Source of the DNA: Mermis nigrescens
Lineage: Eukaryota; Nematoda; Enoplea; Mermithida; Mermithidae
DNA: 64,000 nucleotides
Assembly: GCA_036768485.1 (NCBI GenBank)
Contig: JAVLUZ010000154.1
Coordinates: 3,926,529-3,990,528, forward strand
Reading direction: 5' to 3'
The position numbers and the translations under genes are program-made. This document shows, one piece after another, positions 1 to 9,433 of the stretch (positions within the stretch are counted from its first letter, which is position 1; each line of letters starts with the position of its first letter). The notes beneath the pieces were generated by a model. It was not told the DNA's origin. It saw nothing but the letters and a program-made list of their open reading frames with translations, and made no database searches.

Positions 1-1
1 A

Positions 2-492
2 GATTTTTCTGAATCAGAAATTTCTCAAAGTTCAACTTTATTCGGTCAGCATTCGTTGTCTCCTGAAATAAACTCCGAAAGTCGTAGGGAATTTCTAGCT
101 GAAATATTAAGAAGACCTATAACTAGAAAAATGACTCACGATCCTCAAACGATGGCTGATGCTTCTAGAGCAGCTTTCGATGATTTTGGAGAACCATTAA
201 CTGCAAAAATTAACGAATTAAAAACAATTGTTGAGCAGGGTGGAGCCCAAGTTCCTGGAGCTAATGTTTCTGCTCTTGATTCATTTAATTGTCTAGGAGT
301 TTTCCTTGGTCAAAGGCCACCTAAACCATTTTCGGGTGCTTTTGGCGAGTCATTTCCGGGATGGATTAAAAAATTCGAAAAATATATGCTTTTGCAAGGA
401 TTTTTGAATGCTGATGACAATTATAAAATCGCATTTGCTGGAAGTGCATTAGCGAAGTTAAATAGTATTCTCGGACGGTTGCGAACCCCCAC
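2..492 (+). pseudogene. gag: Gag of a Ty3/gypsy-like retrotransposon, 5' part, split by insertion
   Basis: The frame is open from the left window edge, so the true start lies outside. The product looks like an LTR-retrotransposon capsid protein: a charged N-terminal part, then a capsid-like stretch with F-S-G-A-F-G-E and W-I-K-K-F-E-K-Y followed by A-F-A-G-S-A-L-A-K-L. The frame is cut at 492 by the palindromic element at 493-9126 and resumes in the same frame at 9133. Removing the insert and one copy of the 6-bp duplication keeps the frame, so gag was the target. A capsid protein would assemble cytoplasmic particles around the element RNA; this copy cannot. Family assignment rests on gag style and the LTR at 9909. 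Confidence 0.75.
487..492. repeat. 6-bp target-site duplication, left copy
   Basis: CCCCAC directly abuts the AGTAGT terminus at 493. The right copy at 9127-9132 reads CTCCAC, 5 of 6 identical. A 6-bp duplication is the known hallmark of Polinton/Maverick integration. Confidence 0.65.
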
Positions 493-781
493 AGTAGTAA
501 TACCTGCTACCCTGGGGGTACAATGATGAAGGATGCTTGCTAAGTGCACATGCACTAGATACGAAATTATGACGTATTACGATCGCAACCTGACGTCATT
601 ATACCCCCGGAGGCGAGCCACGGTACCTACATTAATCGGCTATGCGCACCCTTCTCGCCCCAAATTAGCATATCCAGGGGGTCCATAAATCTACCCATGG
701 ATCAGGATTATGGGATAAACCGATCTTGTTGCATTGTGTGACTATTTTCGTTAATAAACTTATCAGCGTTGCATTGCGCTA

Positions 782-1340
782 AAATTATGTACATATAATC
801 TTAAATGACTACTAAATATTTCTGGCCCCCGGATTATCAGATAAACCAATTTTTTTGCGTTGTACTAAAATTATGTACATACACAGCTAAGCTTTCTAGC
901 CCCCGGACCGAGATTCGCATTGCGCTAAAATTATGTACATACACCGCTAAGCTTTATAGCCCCCGGATTGAGATTTGCAATGTGTTAAAATTATGTACGT
1001 ACACGTTTAATGACTACTAAGCGTTCTGGCCCATGGATTATTGGATAAATCAATTTTAATGCATTGCGCTAAAATTATGTACGTATACCTTTAATGACCA
1101 CTAAGCTATGCACCCCATTCTCGCCCCAGGGGGCGTCCACGATGCGAAGAAAAGCCAGTTACAAGCAGCAATTGCGCTAAAATTATGTACATACACCGCT
1201 AAACCTTCTAGCCCCTGGACCGAGATTTGCAGTGCGCTAAAATTATGTACACACGCGTTTAATGACCACTAAGCTTTATGGCTCATGGATTGGGATTATC
1301 AGATAAATCAATTTTGTTGCATTGTGCTAAAATTATGTAC
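782..1340 (+). repeat. Subterminal array of eight AAATTATGTAC units, left arm
   Basis: Eight copies of AAATTATGTAC begin at 782, 868, 928, 988, 1072, 1180, 1240 and 1330, usually preceded by TTGCGCT or TTGTGCT. The spacing varies between about 60 and 110 bp. Parts of the units also share CTAAGCTTTA and GCCCCCGG. Subterminal repeats of this kind usually bind the mobilising or replication protein. No gene is seen between 530 and 2057. Confidence 0.85.
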
Positions 1341-2057
1341 GCGTAATGCTTGCGACTAATTATATGCGTAACCCCAAATTTGGATAAAAATTAAAATTAT
1401 GGGCGTGGAAATCTAAACTCCCAAGAATCGGTAGACTCCCAGAACGTGCGAAAAATGATCATAAGGTCAAAAAGCACAGATAACACAAATTTAAATTACA
1501 ATGAATAGACATGCATTAAATAACGCCTTTCTTTTTATTAAAAAAATTTATGATTACGTACGATTGCAAGTTTTAAAATCCGAATTCTGTAAAAATTATA
1601 AAAAGTATTTAATGCTTCAAATTCTATTATTTATGCTTATGTTTTCTATTTAATCAAATAAATCACATACTTTTATTTATTTCCGGCAAATTTTTTTGCG
1701 ATTCAGCGCACATTTTTTTCTCCGCATTATGTAGAGTCAGCAATGTTCTTTTACGGGGTACCGGCGCAAGAGCTCCTCGAAACTATTTCTATCAAATTTA
1801 AGTGCAAATACGTGTATATTTTCGAAGCATAATCGTTTTATTTAATTTTTATGATATCTAGTACATATTATTTACTTATTTAAGAATATAAATTAAAAAT
1901 ATAAATTAAAAATATAAATTACTTTTATAAAACAATTATTTATTTTATCAATAAATATATACCTGAAGCGTATTAAGTACCTCCAGTGCAAAAAAGTGCG
2001 TAAAAAATTTATGTTACCGAAACACGAAAAAAGTATCATATTAAGTGTTTTTTGAAG
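1341..2057. other. AT-rich non-coding stretch of the left arm
   Basis: No credible coding frame is seen. It includes three short tandem copies of ATATAAATTA near 1890-1920. The mirror region is 7563-8279. Confidence 0.5.
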
Positions 2058-2480
2058 CTAAAAGTTTTTCTTACTTCCCAGTTTTTCGATGGCTGCCACG
2101 ATTTCGCCTCGTTGGCGCTGCCACTCGTAAAATTGTTCCGGCGTTAGTACAATTTCACGTCCTTTGTCCGAGTTTTTCAGGCATAAAATTTTTTTATCGA
2201 GTATTACTGTTTCGACCGAGGCTATCAGACCGCACGTGAGGTCAATGGGGTCAAGCCGAAAATTAAATAATAGGGCGTTCGAAATTAACGGCGAAGCATC
2301 CACCAAATTCTGGTACTGCCGACTCATTAGATTGACCCCTTGACTCGTTAGGTATAAGGTTAATCTCGTGCCGTTGCATATTCTGAAGCTAATATTCGCG
2401 AAGTCGTTCCAAGTAGACACCAAGCAGTAAACGTTATCCCCAAGTGTAAAATCGTAGCGCTTATTCTGAGGCTCGTTCAT
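2058..2480 (-). CDS. PC4-like protein, possibly two PC4 folds (left-arm copy)
   Basis: 140 codons from the Met of M-N-E-P-Q-N-K. The same frame is open 24 codons further upstream (to 2552) with a hydrophobic stretch L-L-L-R-L-A-L-F-F-W-Y-Y, so a membrane-anchored longer form cannot be excluded. The product resembles the single-strand-DNA-binding fold of transcription cofactor PC4: a beta-rich N-terminal half ending G-V-N-L-M-S-R-Q-Y-Q-N-L, then a second half ending I-V-L-T-P-E-Q-F-Y-E-W followed by an acidic/basic helix. Two such halves suggest an internal duplication. The other arm encodes an identical protein. Family assignment is by motif memory only. A role in replication or transcription of the element would fit. 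Confidence 0.5.
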   Translation of the reverse strand: MNEPQNKRYDFTLGDNVYCLVSTWNDFANISFRICNGTRLTLYLTSQGVNLMSRQYQNLVDASPLISNALLFNFRLDPIDLTCGLIASVETVILDKKILCLKNSDKGREIVLTPEQFYEWQRQRGEIVAAIEKLGSKKNF

Positions 2481-2569
2481 TTTCGAATAGTACCAGAAAA
2501 AAAGCGCCAAGCGGAGTAATAATGCAAAATGGAAGTTATAGCTGAATAACATAAAACTTTTTTCTGTTT

Positions 2570-2875
2570 ACTCAAAAAAACTCAAACAACGGAGCTTGGG
2601 TCATAGTTTTTAATGCACGCTACATAAAATAAGATAGATAAGACGATCGAAAGAAACTGACGTAATTGCAAAAAATTTTAAGTGGTACATGATTACTCTT
2701 TTAAGCTTGCCAAGATCAAAAAGAGAACATGTAATTTTTGTCAAAAAAAGTTTTATAGGTCACGCAAAAAAACCTAAAAAAACGGAGCTAGGGTCATGGA
2801 ATGCGCGCTACATAAAATAAGATAGATAATAAGATCGAAAGAAGCTGACATAATTGCGAAAAAAGTTAAAGTGTT
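2570..2875. repeat. Two direct repeats upstream of the PC4-like gene
   Basis: Two ~110-bp blocks (about 2570-2690 and 2760-2875) share CGGAGCT.GGGTCATGG-like sequence, ATAAAATAAGATAGATAA, GATCGAAAGAA and CTGAC.TAATTGC in the same order. They lie just upstream of the minus-strand PC4-like gene, so they may be duplicated promoter elements. The mirror copies lie at about 6745-7050. The remaining sequence to 3465 has no credible gene. Confidence 0.6.
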
Positions 2876-3589
2876 CATTAGTTTCTTCAAAAGCATTGAT
2901 GCTTCAGGCAGTTTTCATATTTTATAAACAAGGTCATGTTGACTCAAAATCGTGAGGCAACCGTTATAATTTTGGAAAACGAGCTAAACGTTGACACATT
3001 ATTAGCTGTTTCATTGTCTCTTCATTTAGTAGATAAGAAATAATGTATCAATGCCTGCATGTGTTGCGTTCACTATAGCAGTACAAATAAGCGATGGTAG
3101 CTATATTTGCAGAAAAAATGATGAAATAAAAATTGCATGCATTTATACAAGCGATAAAATGCAGATCTAAATCAATACGAGCTATATCTAGTCTAGTACT
3201 GCATTTTTCTCGAATGATTATCAAGGCCCGTTAAGAAAACAGTATATTCTTTGGTAAAATTCCCAATCGCCTTAAGCTAAGCGTTTTAACAACGAGATTT
3301 GAGGAAGACGAATTTTTACTAATAACTTTGTCATTGGAAGATGTAGTATGCTTCTTCAGCAGGGGGCCATCAATATGATAAAAATAAACAAAATACGAAT
3401 TAAGGCAATAAATACAAAGAAATTGTGAACGTCATGCTTGTAAAGTAGTAAATAGGGCATAATTTTTATTCAAAATAGTGCCTGTTCACTAATTCATCAA
3501 GAGGCGCGTAAGCACACAAGGGCAGCGATCGAATTCTGGGGGTTCTGCTTAAGGCATAAGAAAATACAAAAAAAATAACTGCCCGCACA

Positions 3590-3690
3590 GTGCACCGCAC
3601 AGCTACCGAGTGTGCGTAGGTGAGCAGTGCACTGTGCAACACAGTGCAGTTTAATAATCGCACATTGTGGCACATTAGTGCACAAAGTGG
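3590..3690. promoter_or_regulatory. Cluster of TGTGC/GTGCAC motifs downstream of the C2H2 gene (left arm)
   Basis: About ten overlapping GCAC/GTGC-type motifs (GTGCACTGTGC, GCACAGTGCAC, GTGGCACATTAGTGCAC) are packed into 100 bp. The same motif type is concentrated again beside the palindrome centre. This clustering is far denser than in neighbouring AT-rich DNA and suggests a protein-binding region. Confidence 0.45.
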
Positions 3691-3958
3691 ATGCAAAGTA
3701 CCTATTCTCTGGAGCTGTACCGGGTCCTAGAAGCTATTATCACTTTTAGAATGTTATCTTTTTCATGTGAATAATCTTAAGTTCATTATCATGACATTTT
3801 CACTTTCTTCACCTAGTTTTTTTACTTTTCAGCTAAGTAATGGAACATTGCACAGTAAAGTGAGTGATACATACGATCGTGCAATCAGCCATACATTTCA
3901 TAGACGCAGATATAACACCTTTTGATAATTTATCCTGTTAATCGAAAATCTTTAGCTT
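3691..3958. other. Non-coding stretch, left arm
   Basis: No gene seen between the TGTGC cluster and the stop of the C2H2 gene. The mirror is 5662-5929. Confidence 0.5.
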
Positions 3959-4651
3959 TCAATATCTTTTTAGCATATCATTGTAGTCTTGGACTGACGC
4001 TGTTTCTCGACTGTTTGGAATTTCACTCGTATCTTCATTATCTTCTTGCCTTTCTTGTAATTCATCAGACAAGATATCGGCATTTTTACTGATGAGTTTC
4101 TTGAAAAGATGCTTTCGAGAATTCCAAGCCATCTTTATTGCTTCAGTACCCCCAAAGTTCAGCTTTGATTTAAAAAAGTCTGCCGTTGCAGACAGTTTTG
4201 TATCTAGATCACTTTCTTCCAACGCTTTTTGCAGGAAAACATGTTCATCATAATTTTCGTAAAGCTTTGACAAAAAAGCGTTGAAGAAGGGTGGGTTGCT
4301 CAGTTTTTCAGCAGTATCTGGAATAACTGCCATGTCTCGTACAGCATTCTCCATTATTGCCCGCCAGAATTCATTCTTCCAACCACTTTTGATATCAGGC
4401 TCATCATCACTATCCGAAATATTCTCTGATCTTTCTTCGTCCTCAGAACCCTCTTGGTCTTCCTCTTTCTCCTCTACTTCTCGTTTTTCCCGTTTGCCTT
4501 CTTCCTCACCTTCCTCTTCTGAAGTGACAGTTTTATCATCTTCTGTATCGCTGTTTGCTGTATCCATTAAGGGGTGTAATAGCTGATGATGCCTCTTTAA
4601 TGTAAAATTATTTGACAATGTTTTGTTGCACAGTGTGCATAGAACAACCAT
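3959..4651 (-). CDS. Acidic C2H2 zinc-finger protein (left-arm copy)
   Basis: 230 codons from the first ATG (D-M-V-V-L). Residues 5-26 form one C2H2 finger: C5-x2-C8, then a 12-residue spacer to H21 and H25/H26. Residues ~35-95 are extremely acidic (runs of E/D). The C-terminal ~130 residues (F-W-R-A-I-M-E-N-A onward) are helical and not recognised. One finger plus an acidic region suggests a DNA-binding regulator. The frame extends upstream through the TGTGC-rich centre using GTG or TTG starts; I prefer the ATG because the upstream residues simply translate a repeated DNA motif. An identical copy faces the other way in the right arm. Function unknown. Confidence 0.65.
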   Translation of the reverse strand: MVVLCTLCNKTLSNNFTLKRHHQLLHPLMDTANSDTEDDKTVTSEEEGEEEGKREKREVEEKEEDQEGSEDEERSENISDSDDEPDIKSGWKNEFWRAIMENAVRDMAVIPDTAEKLSNPPFFNAFLSKLYENYDEHVFLQKALEESDLDTKLSATADFFKSKLNFGGTEAIKMAWNSRKHLFKKLISKNADILSDELQERQEDNEDTSEIPNSRETASVQDYNDMLKRY

Positions 4652-4703
4652 GTCTAGCTCGGCCAAAGACACCAAATGACTGCCATATTCAGATCCGATG
4701 TTT

Positions 4704-4767
4704 TTATAAATACATGTTGCACATGTGCTGCACAGTGCGCAGCACACGTGCACACTGTGCGGTAATC
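4704..4767 (-). promoter_or_regulatory. Promoter region of left C2H2 gene: TATA box plus TGTGC palindromes
   Basis: On the minus strand a TATTTATAAAAA box (about 4704-4715) lies about 55 bp before the ATG. It is preceded by GCACACGTG and CACACTGTGC palindromic motifs at the edge of the arm. Confidence 0.5.
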
Positions 4768-4852
4768 CAGGATCTAGCAATTGCTTGGGAGTTGGGATGG
4801 GACCTAGTGTTGGCATAGTTCATTATATCTCTTAGCAGATCATATATACACT
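4768..4852. other. Unique 85-bp spacer at the centre of palindrome 1
   Basis: This is the only sequence in the element without a mirror copy. It separates two divergent C2H2 genes. A short asymmetric loop is what a fold-back (snap-back) replication product would leave. Confidence 0.75.
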
Positions 4853-4917
4853 GATTACCGCACAGTGTGCACGTGTGCTGCGCACTGTGCAGCACATGTG
4901 CAACATGTATTTATAAA
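4853..4917 (+). promoter_or_regulatory. Promoter region of right C2H2 gene: TGTGC palindromes plus TATA box
   Basis: GCACAGTGTGCACGTGTGC and GCACTGTGCAGCACATGTGC lie at the arm edge, followed by TATTTATAAAAA at about 4905-4916. The ATG at 4969 is about 55 bp downstream. Confidence 0.5.
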
Positions 4918-4968
4918 AACATCGGATCTGAATATGGCAGTCATTTGGTGTCTTTGGCCGAGCTAGAC

Positions 4969-5661
4969 ATGGTTGTTCTATGCACACTGTGCAACAAAAC
5001 ATTGTCAAATAATTTTACATTAAAGAGGCATCATCAGCTATTACACCCCTTAATGGATACAGCAAACAGCGATACAGAAGATGATAAAACTGTCACTTCA
5101 GAAGAGGAAGGTGAGGAAGAAGGCAAACGGGAAAAACGAGAAGTAGAGGAGAAAGAGGAAGACCAAGAGGGTTCTGAGGACGAAGAAAGATCAGAGAATA
5201 TTTCGGATAGTGATGATGAGCCTGATATCAAAAGTGGTTGGAAGAATGAATTCTGGCGGGCAATAATGGAGAATGCTGTACGAGACATGGCAGTTATTCC
5301 AGATACTGCTGAAAAACTGAGCAACCCACCCTTCTTCAACGCTTTTTTGTCAAAGCTTTACGAAAATTATGATGAACATGTTTTCCTGCAAAAAGCGTTG
5401 GAAGAAAGTGATCTAGATACAAAACTGTCTGCAACGGCAGACTTTTTTAAATCAAAGCTGAACTTTGGGGGTACTGAAGCAATAAAGATGGCTTGGAATT
5501 CTCGAAAGCATCTTTTCAAGAAACTCATCAGTAAAAATGCCGATATCTTGTCTGATGAATTACAAGAAAGGCAAGAAGATAATGAAGATACGAGTGAAAT
5601 TCCAAACAGTCGAGAAACAGCGTCAGTCCAAGACTACAATGATATGCTAAAAAGATATTGA
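4969..5661 (+). CDS. Acidic C2H2 zinc-finger protein (right-arm copy)
   Basis: Protein identical to the product of 3959-4651: C2H2 finger at residues 5-26, Glu/Asp-rich region, unknown helical C-terminus. The ATG at 4969 lies downstream of the TATA-like box. Identical coding arms mean either a recent origin of the palindrome or continuing gene conversion between arms. The stop at 5659-5661 is followed by 270 bp without a gene. Confidence 0.65.
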   Translation: MVVLCTLCNKTLSNNFTLKRHHQLLHPLMDTANSDTEDDKTVTSEEEGEEEGKREKREVEEKEEDQEGSEDEERSENISDSDDEPDIKSGWKNEFWRAIMENAVRDMAVIPDTAEKLSNPPFFNAFLSKLYENYDEHVFLQKALEESDLDTKLSATADFFKSKLNFGGTEAIKMAWNSRKHLFKKLISKNADILSDELQERQEDNEDTSEIPNSRETASVQDYNDMLKRY

Positions 5662-5929
5662 AAGCTAAAGATTTTCGATTAACAGGATAAATTATCAAAA
5701 GGTGTTATATCTGCGTCTATGAAATGTATGGCTGATTGCACGATCGTATGTATCACTCACTTTACTGTGCAATGTTCCATTACTTAGCTGAAAAGTAAAA
5801 AAACTAGGTGAAGAAAGTGAAAATGTCATGATAATGAACTTAAGATTATTCACATGAAAAAGATAACATTCTAAAAGTGATAATAGCTTCTAGGACCCGG
5901 TACAGCTCCAGAGAATAGGTACTTTGCAT

Positions 5930-6030
5930 CCACTTTGTGCACTAATGTGCCACAATGTGCGATTATTAAACTGCACTGTGTTGCACAGTGCACTGCTCAC
6001 CTACGCACACTCGGTAGCTGTGCGGTGCAC
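5930..6030. promoter_or_regulatory. TGTGC/GTGCAC cluster, right arm
   Basis: Mirror of 3590-3690, about 270 bp beyond the stop of the C2H2 gene. It may be a binding site for the element's own zinc-finger protein (inference). Confidence 0.45.
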
Positions 6031-7067
6031 TGTGCGGGCAGTTATTTTTTTTGTATTTTCTTATGCCTTAAGCAGAACCCCCAGAATTCGATCGCTGCCC
6101 TTGTGTGCTTACGCGCCTCTTGATGAATTAGTGAACAGGCACTATTTTGAATAAAAATTATGCCCTATTTACTACTTTACAAGCATGACGTTCACAATTT
6201 CTTTGTATTTATTGCCTTAATTCGTATTTTGTTTATTTTTATCATATTGATGGCCCCCTGCTGAAGAAGCATACTACATCTTCCAATGACAAAGTTATTA
6301 GTAAAAATTCGTCTTCCTCAAATCTCGTTGTTAAAACGCTTAGCTTAAGGCGATTGGGAATTTTACCAAAGAATATACTGTTTTCTTAACGGGCCTTGAT
6401 AATCATTCGAGAAAAATGCAGTACTAGACTAGATATAGCTCGTATTGATTTAGATCTGCATTTTATCGCTTGTATAAATGCATGCAATTTTTATTTCATC
6501 ATTTTTTCTGCAAATATAGCTACCATCGCTTATTTGTACTGCTATAGTGAACGCAACACATGCAGGCATTGATACATTATTTCTTATCTACTAAATGAAG
6601 AGACAATGAAACAGCTAATAATGTGTCAACGTTTAGCTCGTTTTCCAAAATTATAACGGTTGCCTCACGATTTTGAGTCAACATGACCTTGTTTATAAAA
6701 TATGAAAACTGCCTGAAGCATCAATGCTTTTGAAGAAACTAATGAACACTTTAACTTTTTTCGCAATTATGTCAGCTTCTTTCGATCTTATTATCTATCT
6801 TATTTTATGTAGCGCGCATTCCATGACCCTAGCTCCGTTTTTTTAGGTTTTTTTGCGTGACCTATAAAACTTTTTTTGACAAAAATTACATGTTCTCTTT
6901 TTGATCTTGGCAAGCTTAAAAGAGTAATCATGTACCACTTAAAATTTTTTGCAATTACGTCAGTTTCTTTCGATCGTCTTATCTATCTTATTTTATGTAG
7001 CGTGCATTAAAAACTATGACCCAAGCTCCGTTGTTTGAGTTTTTTTGAGTAAACAGAAAAAAGTTTT
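6031..7067. other. Non-coding stretch, right arm, with two direct repeats
   Basis: Mirror of 2553-3589. The ~110-bp direct repeats lie at about 6745-6860 and 6930-7050, upstream of the PC4-like gene. Otherwise nothing recognisable. Confidence 0.5.
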
Positions 7068-7139
7068 ATGTTATTCAGCTATAACTTCCATTTTGCATTA
7101 TTACTCCGCTTGGCGCTTTTTTTCTGGTACTATTCGAAA

Positions 7140-7562
7140 ATGAACGAGCCTCAGAATAAGCGCTACGATTTTACACTTGGGGATAACGTTTACTGCTTGG
7201 TGTCTACTTGGAACGACTTCGCGAATATTAGCTTCAGAATATGCAACGGCACGAGATTAACCTTATACCTAACGAGTCAAGGGGTCAATCTAATGAGTCG
7301 GCAGTACCAGAATTTGGTGGATGCTTCGCCGTTAATTTCGAACGCCCTATTATTTAATTTTCGGCTTGACCCCATTGACCTCACGTGCGGTCTGATAGCC
7401 TCGGTCGAAACAGTAATACTCGATAAAAAAATTTTATGCCTGAAAAACTCGGACAAAGGACGTGAAATTGTACTAACGCCGGAACAATTTTACGAGTGGC
7501 AGCGCCAACGAGGCGAAATCGTGGCAGCCATCGAAAAACTGGGAAGTAAGAAAAACTTTTAG
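7140..7562 (+). CDS. PC4-like protein (right-arm copy)
   Basis: Identical to the left-arm protein, with the same alternative longer start (7068) adding a hydrophobic N-terminus. Motifs G-V-N-L-M-S-R-Q-Y and I-V-L-T-P-E-Q-F-Y-E-W mark the two PC4-like halves. A single-strand-DNA-binding protein would suit an element replicated by strand displacement, but no assay or profile search backs this. Confidence 0.5.
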   Translation: MNEPQNKRYDFTLGDNVYCLVSTWNDFANISFRICNGTRLTLYLTSQGVNLMSRQYQNLVDASPLISNALLFNFRLDPIDLTCGLIASVETVILDKKILCLKNSDKGREIVLTPEQFYEWQRQRGEIVAAIEKLGSKKNF

Positions 7563-8279
7563 CTTCAAAAAACACTTAATATGATACTTTTTTCGTGTTT
7601 CGGTAACATAAATTTTTTACGCACTTTTTTGCACTGGAGGTACTTAATACGCTTCAGGTATATATTTATTGATAAAATAAATAATTGTTTTATAAAAGTA
7701 ATTTATATTTTTAATTTATATTTTTAATTTATATTCTTAAATAAGTAAATAATATGTACTAGATATCATAAAAATTAAATAAAACGATTATGCTTCGAAA
7801 ATATACACGTATTTGCACTTAAATTTGATAGAAATAGTTTCGAGGAGCTCTTGCGCCGGTACCCCGTAAAAGAACATTGCTGACTCTACATAATGCGGAG
7901 AAAAAAATGTGCGCTGAATCGCAAAAAAATTTGCCGGAAATAAATAAAAGTATGTGATTTATTTGATTAAATAGAAAACATAAGCATAAATAATAGAATT
8001 TGAAGCATTAAATACTTTTTATAATTTTTACAGAATTCGGATTTTAAAACTTGCAATCGTACGTAATCATAAATTTTTTTAATAAAAAGAAAGGCGTTAT
8101 TTAATGCATGTCTATTCATTGTAATTTAAATTTGTGTTATCTGTGCTTTTTGACCTTATGATCATTTTTCGCACGTTCTGGGAGTCTACCGATTCTTGGG
8201 AGTTTAGATTTCCACGCCCATAATTTTAATTTTTATCCAAATTTGGGGTTACGCATATAATTAGTCGCAAGCATTACGC
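7563..8279. other. AT-rich non-coding stretch, right arm
   Basis: Mirror of 1341-2057; no gene seen. Confidence 0.5.
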
Positions 8280-8838
8280 GTACATAATTTTAGCACAATG
8301 CAACAAAATTGATTTATCTGATAATCCCAATCCATGAGCCATAAAGCTTAGTGGTCATTAAACGCGTGTGTACATAATTTTAGCGCACTGCAAATCTCGG
8401 TCCAGGGGCTAGAAGGTTTAGCGGTGTATGTACATAATTTTAGCGCAATTGCTGCTTGTAACTGGCTTTTCTTCGCATCGTGGACGCCCCCTGGGGCGAG
8501 AATGGGGTGCATAGCTTAGTGGTCATTAAAGGTATACGTACATAATTTTAGCGCAATGCATTAAAATTGATTTATCCAATAATCCATGGGCCAGAACGCT
8601 TAGTAGTCATTAAACGTGTACGTACATAATTTTAACACATTGCAAATCTCAATCCGGGGGCTATAAAGCTTAGCGGTGTATGTACATAATTTTAGCGCAA
8701 TGCGAATCTCGGTCCGGGGGCTAGAAAGCTTAGCTGTGTATGTACATAATTTTAGTACAACGCAAAAAAATTGGTTTATCTGATAATCCGGGGGCCAAAA
8801 TATTTAGCGGTCATTTAAGATATATGTACATAATTTTA
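8280..8838 (-). repeat. Subterminal array of eight AAATTATGTAC units, right arm
   Basis: Eight inverted copies (read as GTACATAATTT on the plus strand) at mirrored positions of 782-1340. The two arrays point toward each other, as expected for terminal recognition sites. Confidence 0.85.
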
Positions 8839-9126
8839 GCGCAATGCAACGACTGATAAGTTTATTAACGAAAATAGTCACACAATGCAACAAGATCGGT
8901 TTATCCCATAATCCTGATCCACGGGTAGATTTATGGACCCCCTGGATATGCTAATTTGGGGCGAGAAGGGGCGCATAGCCGATTAATGTAGGTACCGTGG
9001 CTCGCCTCCGGGGGTATAATGACGTCAGGTTTGCGATCGTAATACGTCATAATTTCGTATCTAGTGCATGTGCACTTAGCAAGCATCCTTCATCATTGTA
9101 CCCCCAGGGTAGCAGGTATTACTACT

Positions 9127-9132
9127 CTCCAC
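9127..9132. repeat. 6-bp target-site duplication, right copy
   Basis: CTCCAC, matching CCCCAC at 487-492 in 5 of 6 positions, directly after the ACTACT terminus. Confidence 0.65.
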
Positions 9133-9433
9133 ATACGACGAACTTAAAGAAGAATTGGGAGGTGAATTTACGGAAGGTAGGGACAGTGATATCTAACAAG
9201 GAATGATATATGACGCTAGGCAAAGGAGGAATGAGACCGCCCTAAAATTTGCAGAAAGGTTTCGAAAACTGGCCAAATCTGCTTATCCCCAATTAACATC
9301 TGAAAAGCGGGATCCTATCAAAAAAACGATTTTCATAAAGAGAATTCTTCCTAAAGTTTATGAAGAGCTAAAACACCAAGAATTTCAAACTTTAGAAGAA
9401 GCTATAAAAAGGGCGTTATTTATTAAGAGCTAG
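9133..9433 (+). pseudogene. gag: Gag, 3' part, with a frame break
   Basis: Continues the interrupted gag: Y-D-E-L-K-E-E-L then E-F-T-E-G-R-D-S-D-I, a TAA at about 9190, and a further frame from 9203 with K-F-A-E-R-F-R-K-L-A-K-S-A-Y-P. These are typical capsid C-terminal features of gypsy-like elements. The break near 9190-9200 means the copy was already dead or has decayed since. No zinc knuckle follows before the frame ends at 9433. Confidence 0.7.

Larger units (their letters stand above)
493..4767 (+). repeat. Left arm of palindrome 1
   Basis: Positions pair with the right arm by x + y = 9620 over most of the length and 9619 at the extreme end. The inner part, from about 845 inward, looks identical wherever I compared it. 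The outer ~350 bp carries several substitutions and small indels relative to the other arm. Confidence 0.93.
493..9126. mobile_element. Giant palindromic Polinton-type element 1 (8.6 kb)
   Basis: The whole element is one inverted repeat: arms of about 4.27 kb (493-4767 and 4853-9126) around a unique 85-bp spacer. Both ends are AGTAGTAATACC, flanked by an imperfect 6-bp target duplication inside a gag frame. The AGTAGT ends match those of the Polinton-derived element at 15647 and the end at 28730. Each arm carries the same two outward-facing genes (C2H2 zinc finger; PC4-like). No integrase, polymerase or capsid gene is present, so it would depend on a helper. The Polinton assignment rests on termini and duplication length and is inference. 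A simple fold-back assembly error is unlikely, because the two flanks are different parts of one gag gene. Confidence 0.8.
4853..9126 (-). repeat. Right arm of palindrome 1
   Basis: Reverse complement of 493-4767. Sequence differences from the left arm were found only in the outer part (about 8780-9126). Confidence 0.93.

Noticed and set aside
782..1340. CRISPR-like array
   Set aside because: Eukaryotic context, irregular spacing, related spacers, and mirrored location at both element ends.
4281..5339. Ser-rich frames opposite the C2H2 genes
   Set aside because: Antisense shadows of the acidic GAA/GAG-rich coding region.
493..9126. Palindrome 1 as a fold-back assembly or missed-adapter artefact
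   Set aside because: The flanks are two successive parts of one gag frame with a 6-bp duplication, the spacer is asymmetric, and the outer arms differ; an artefact would mirror the flank too.
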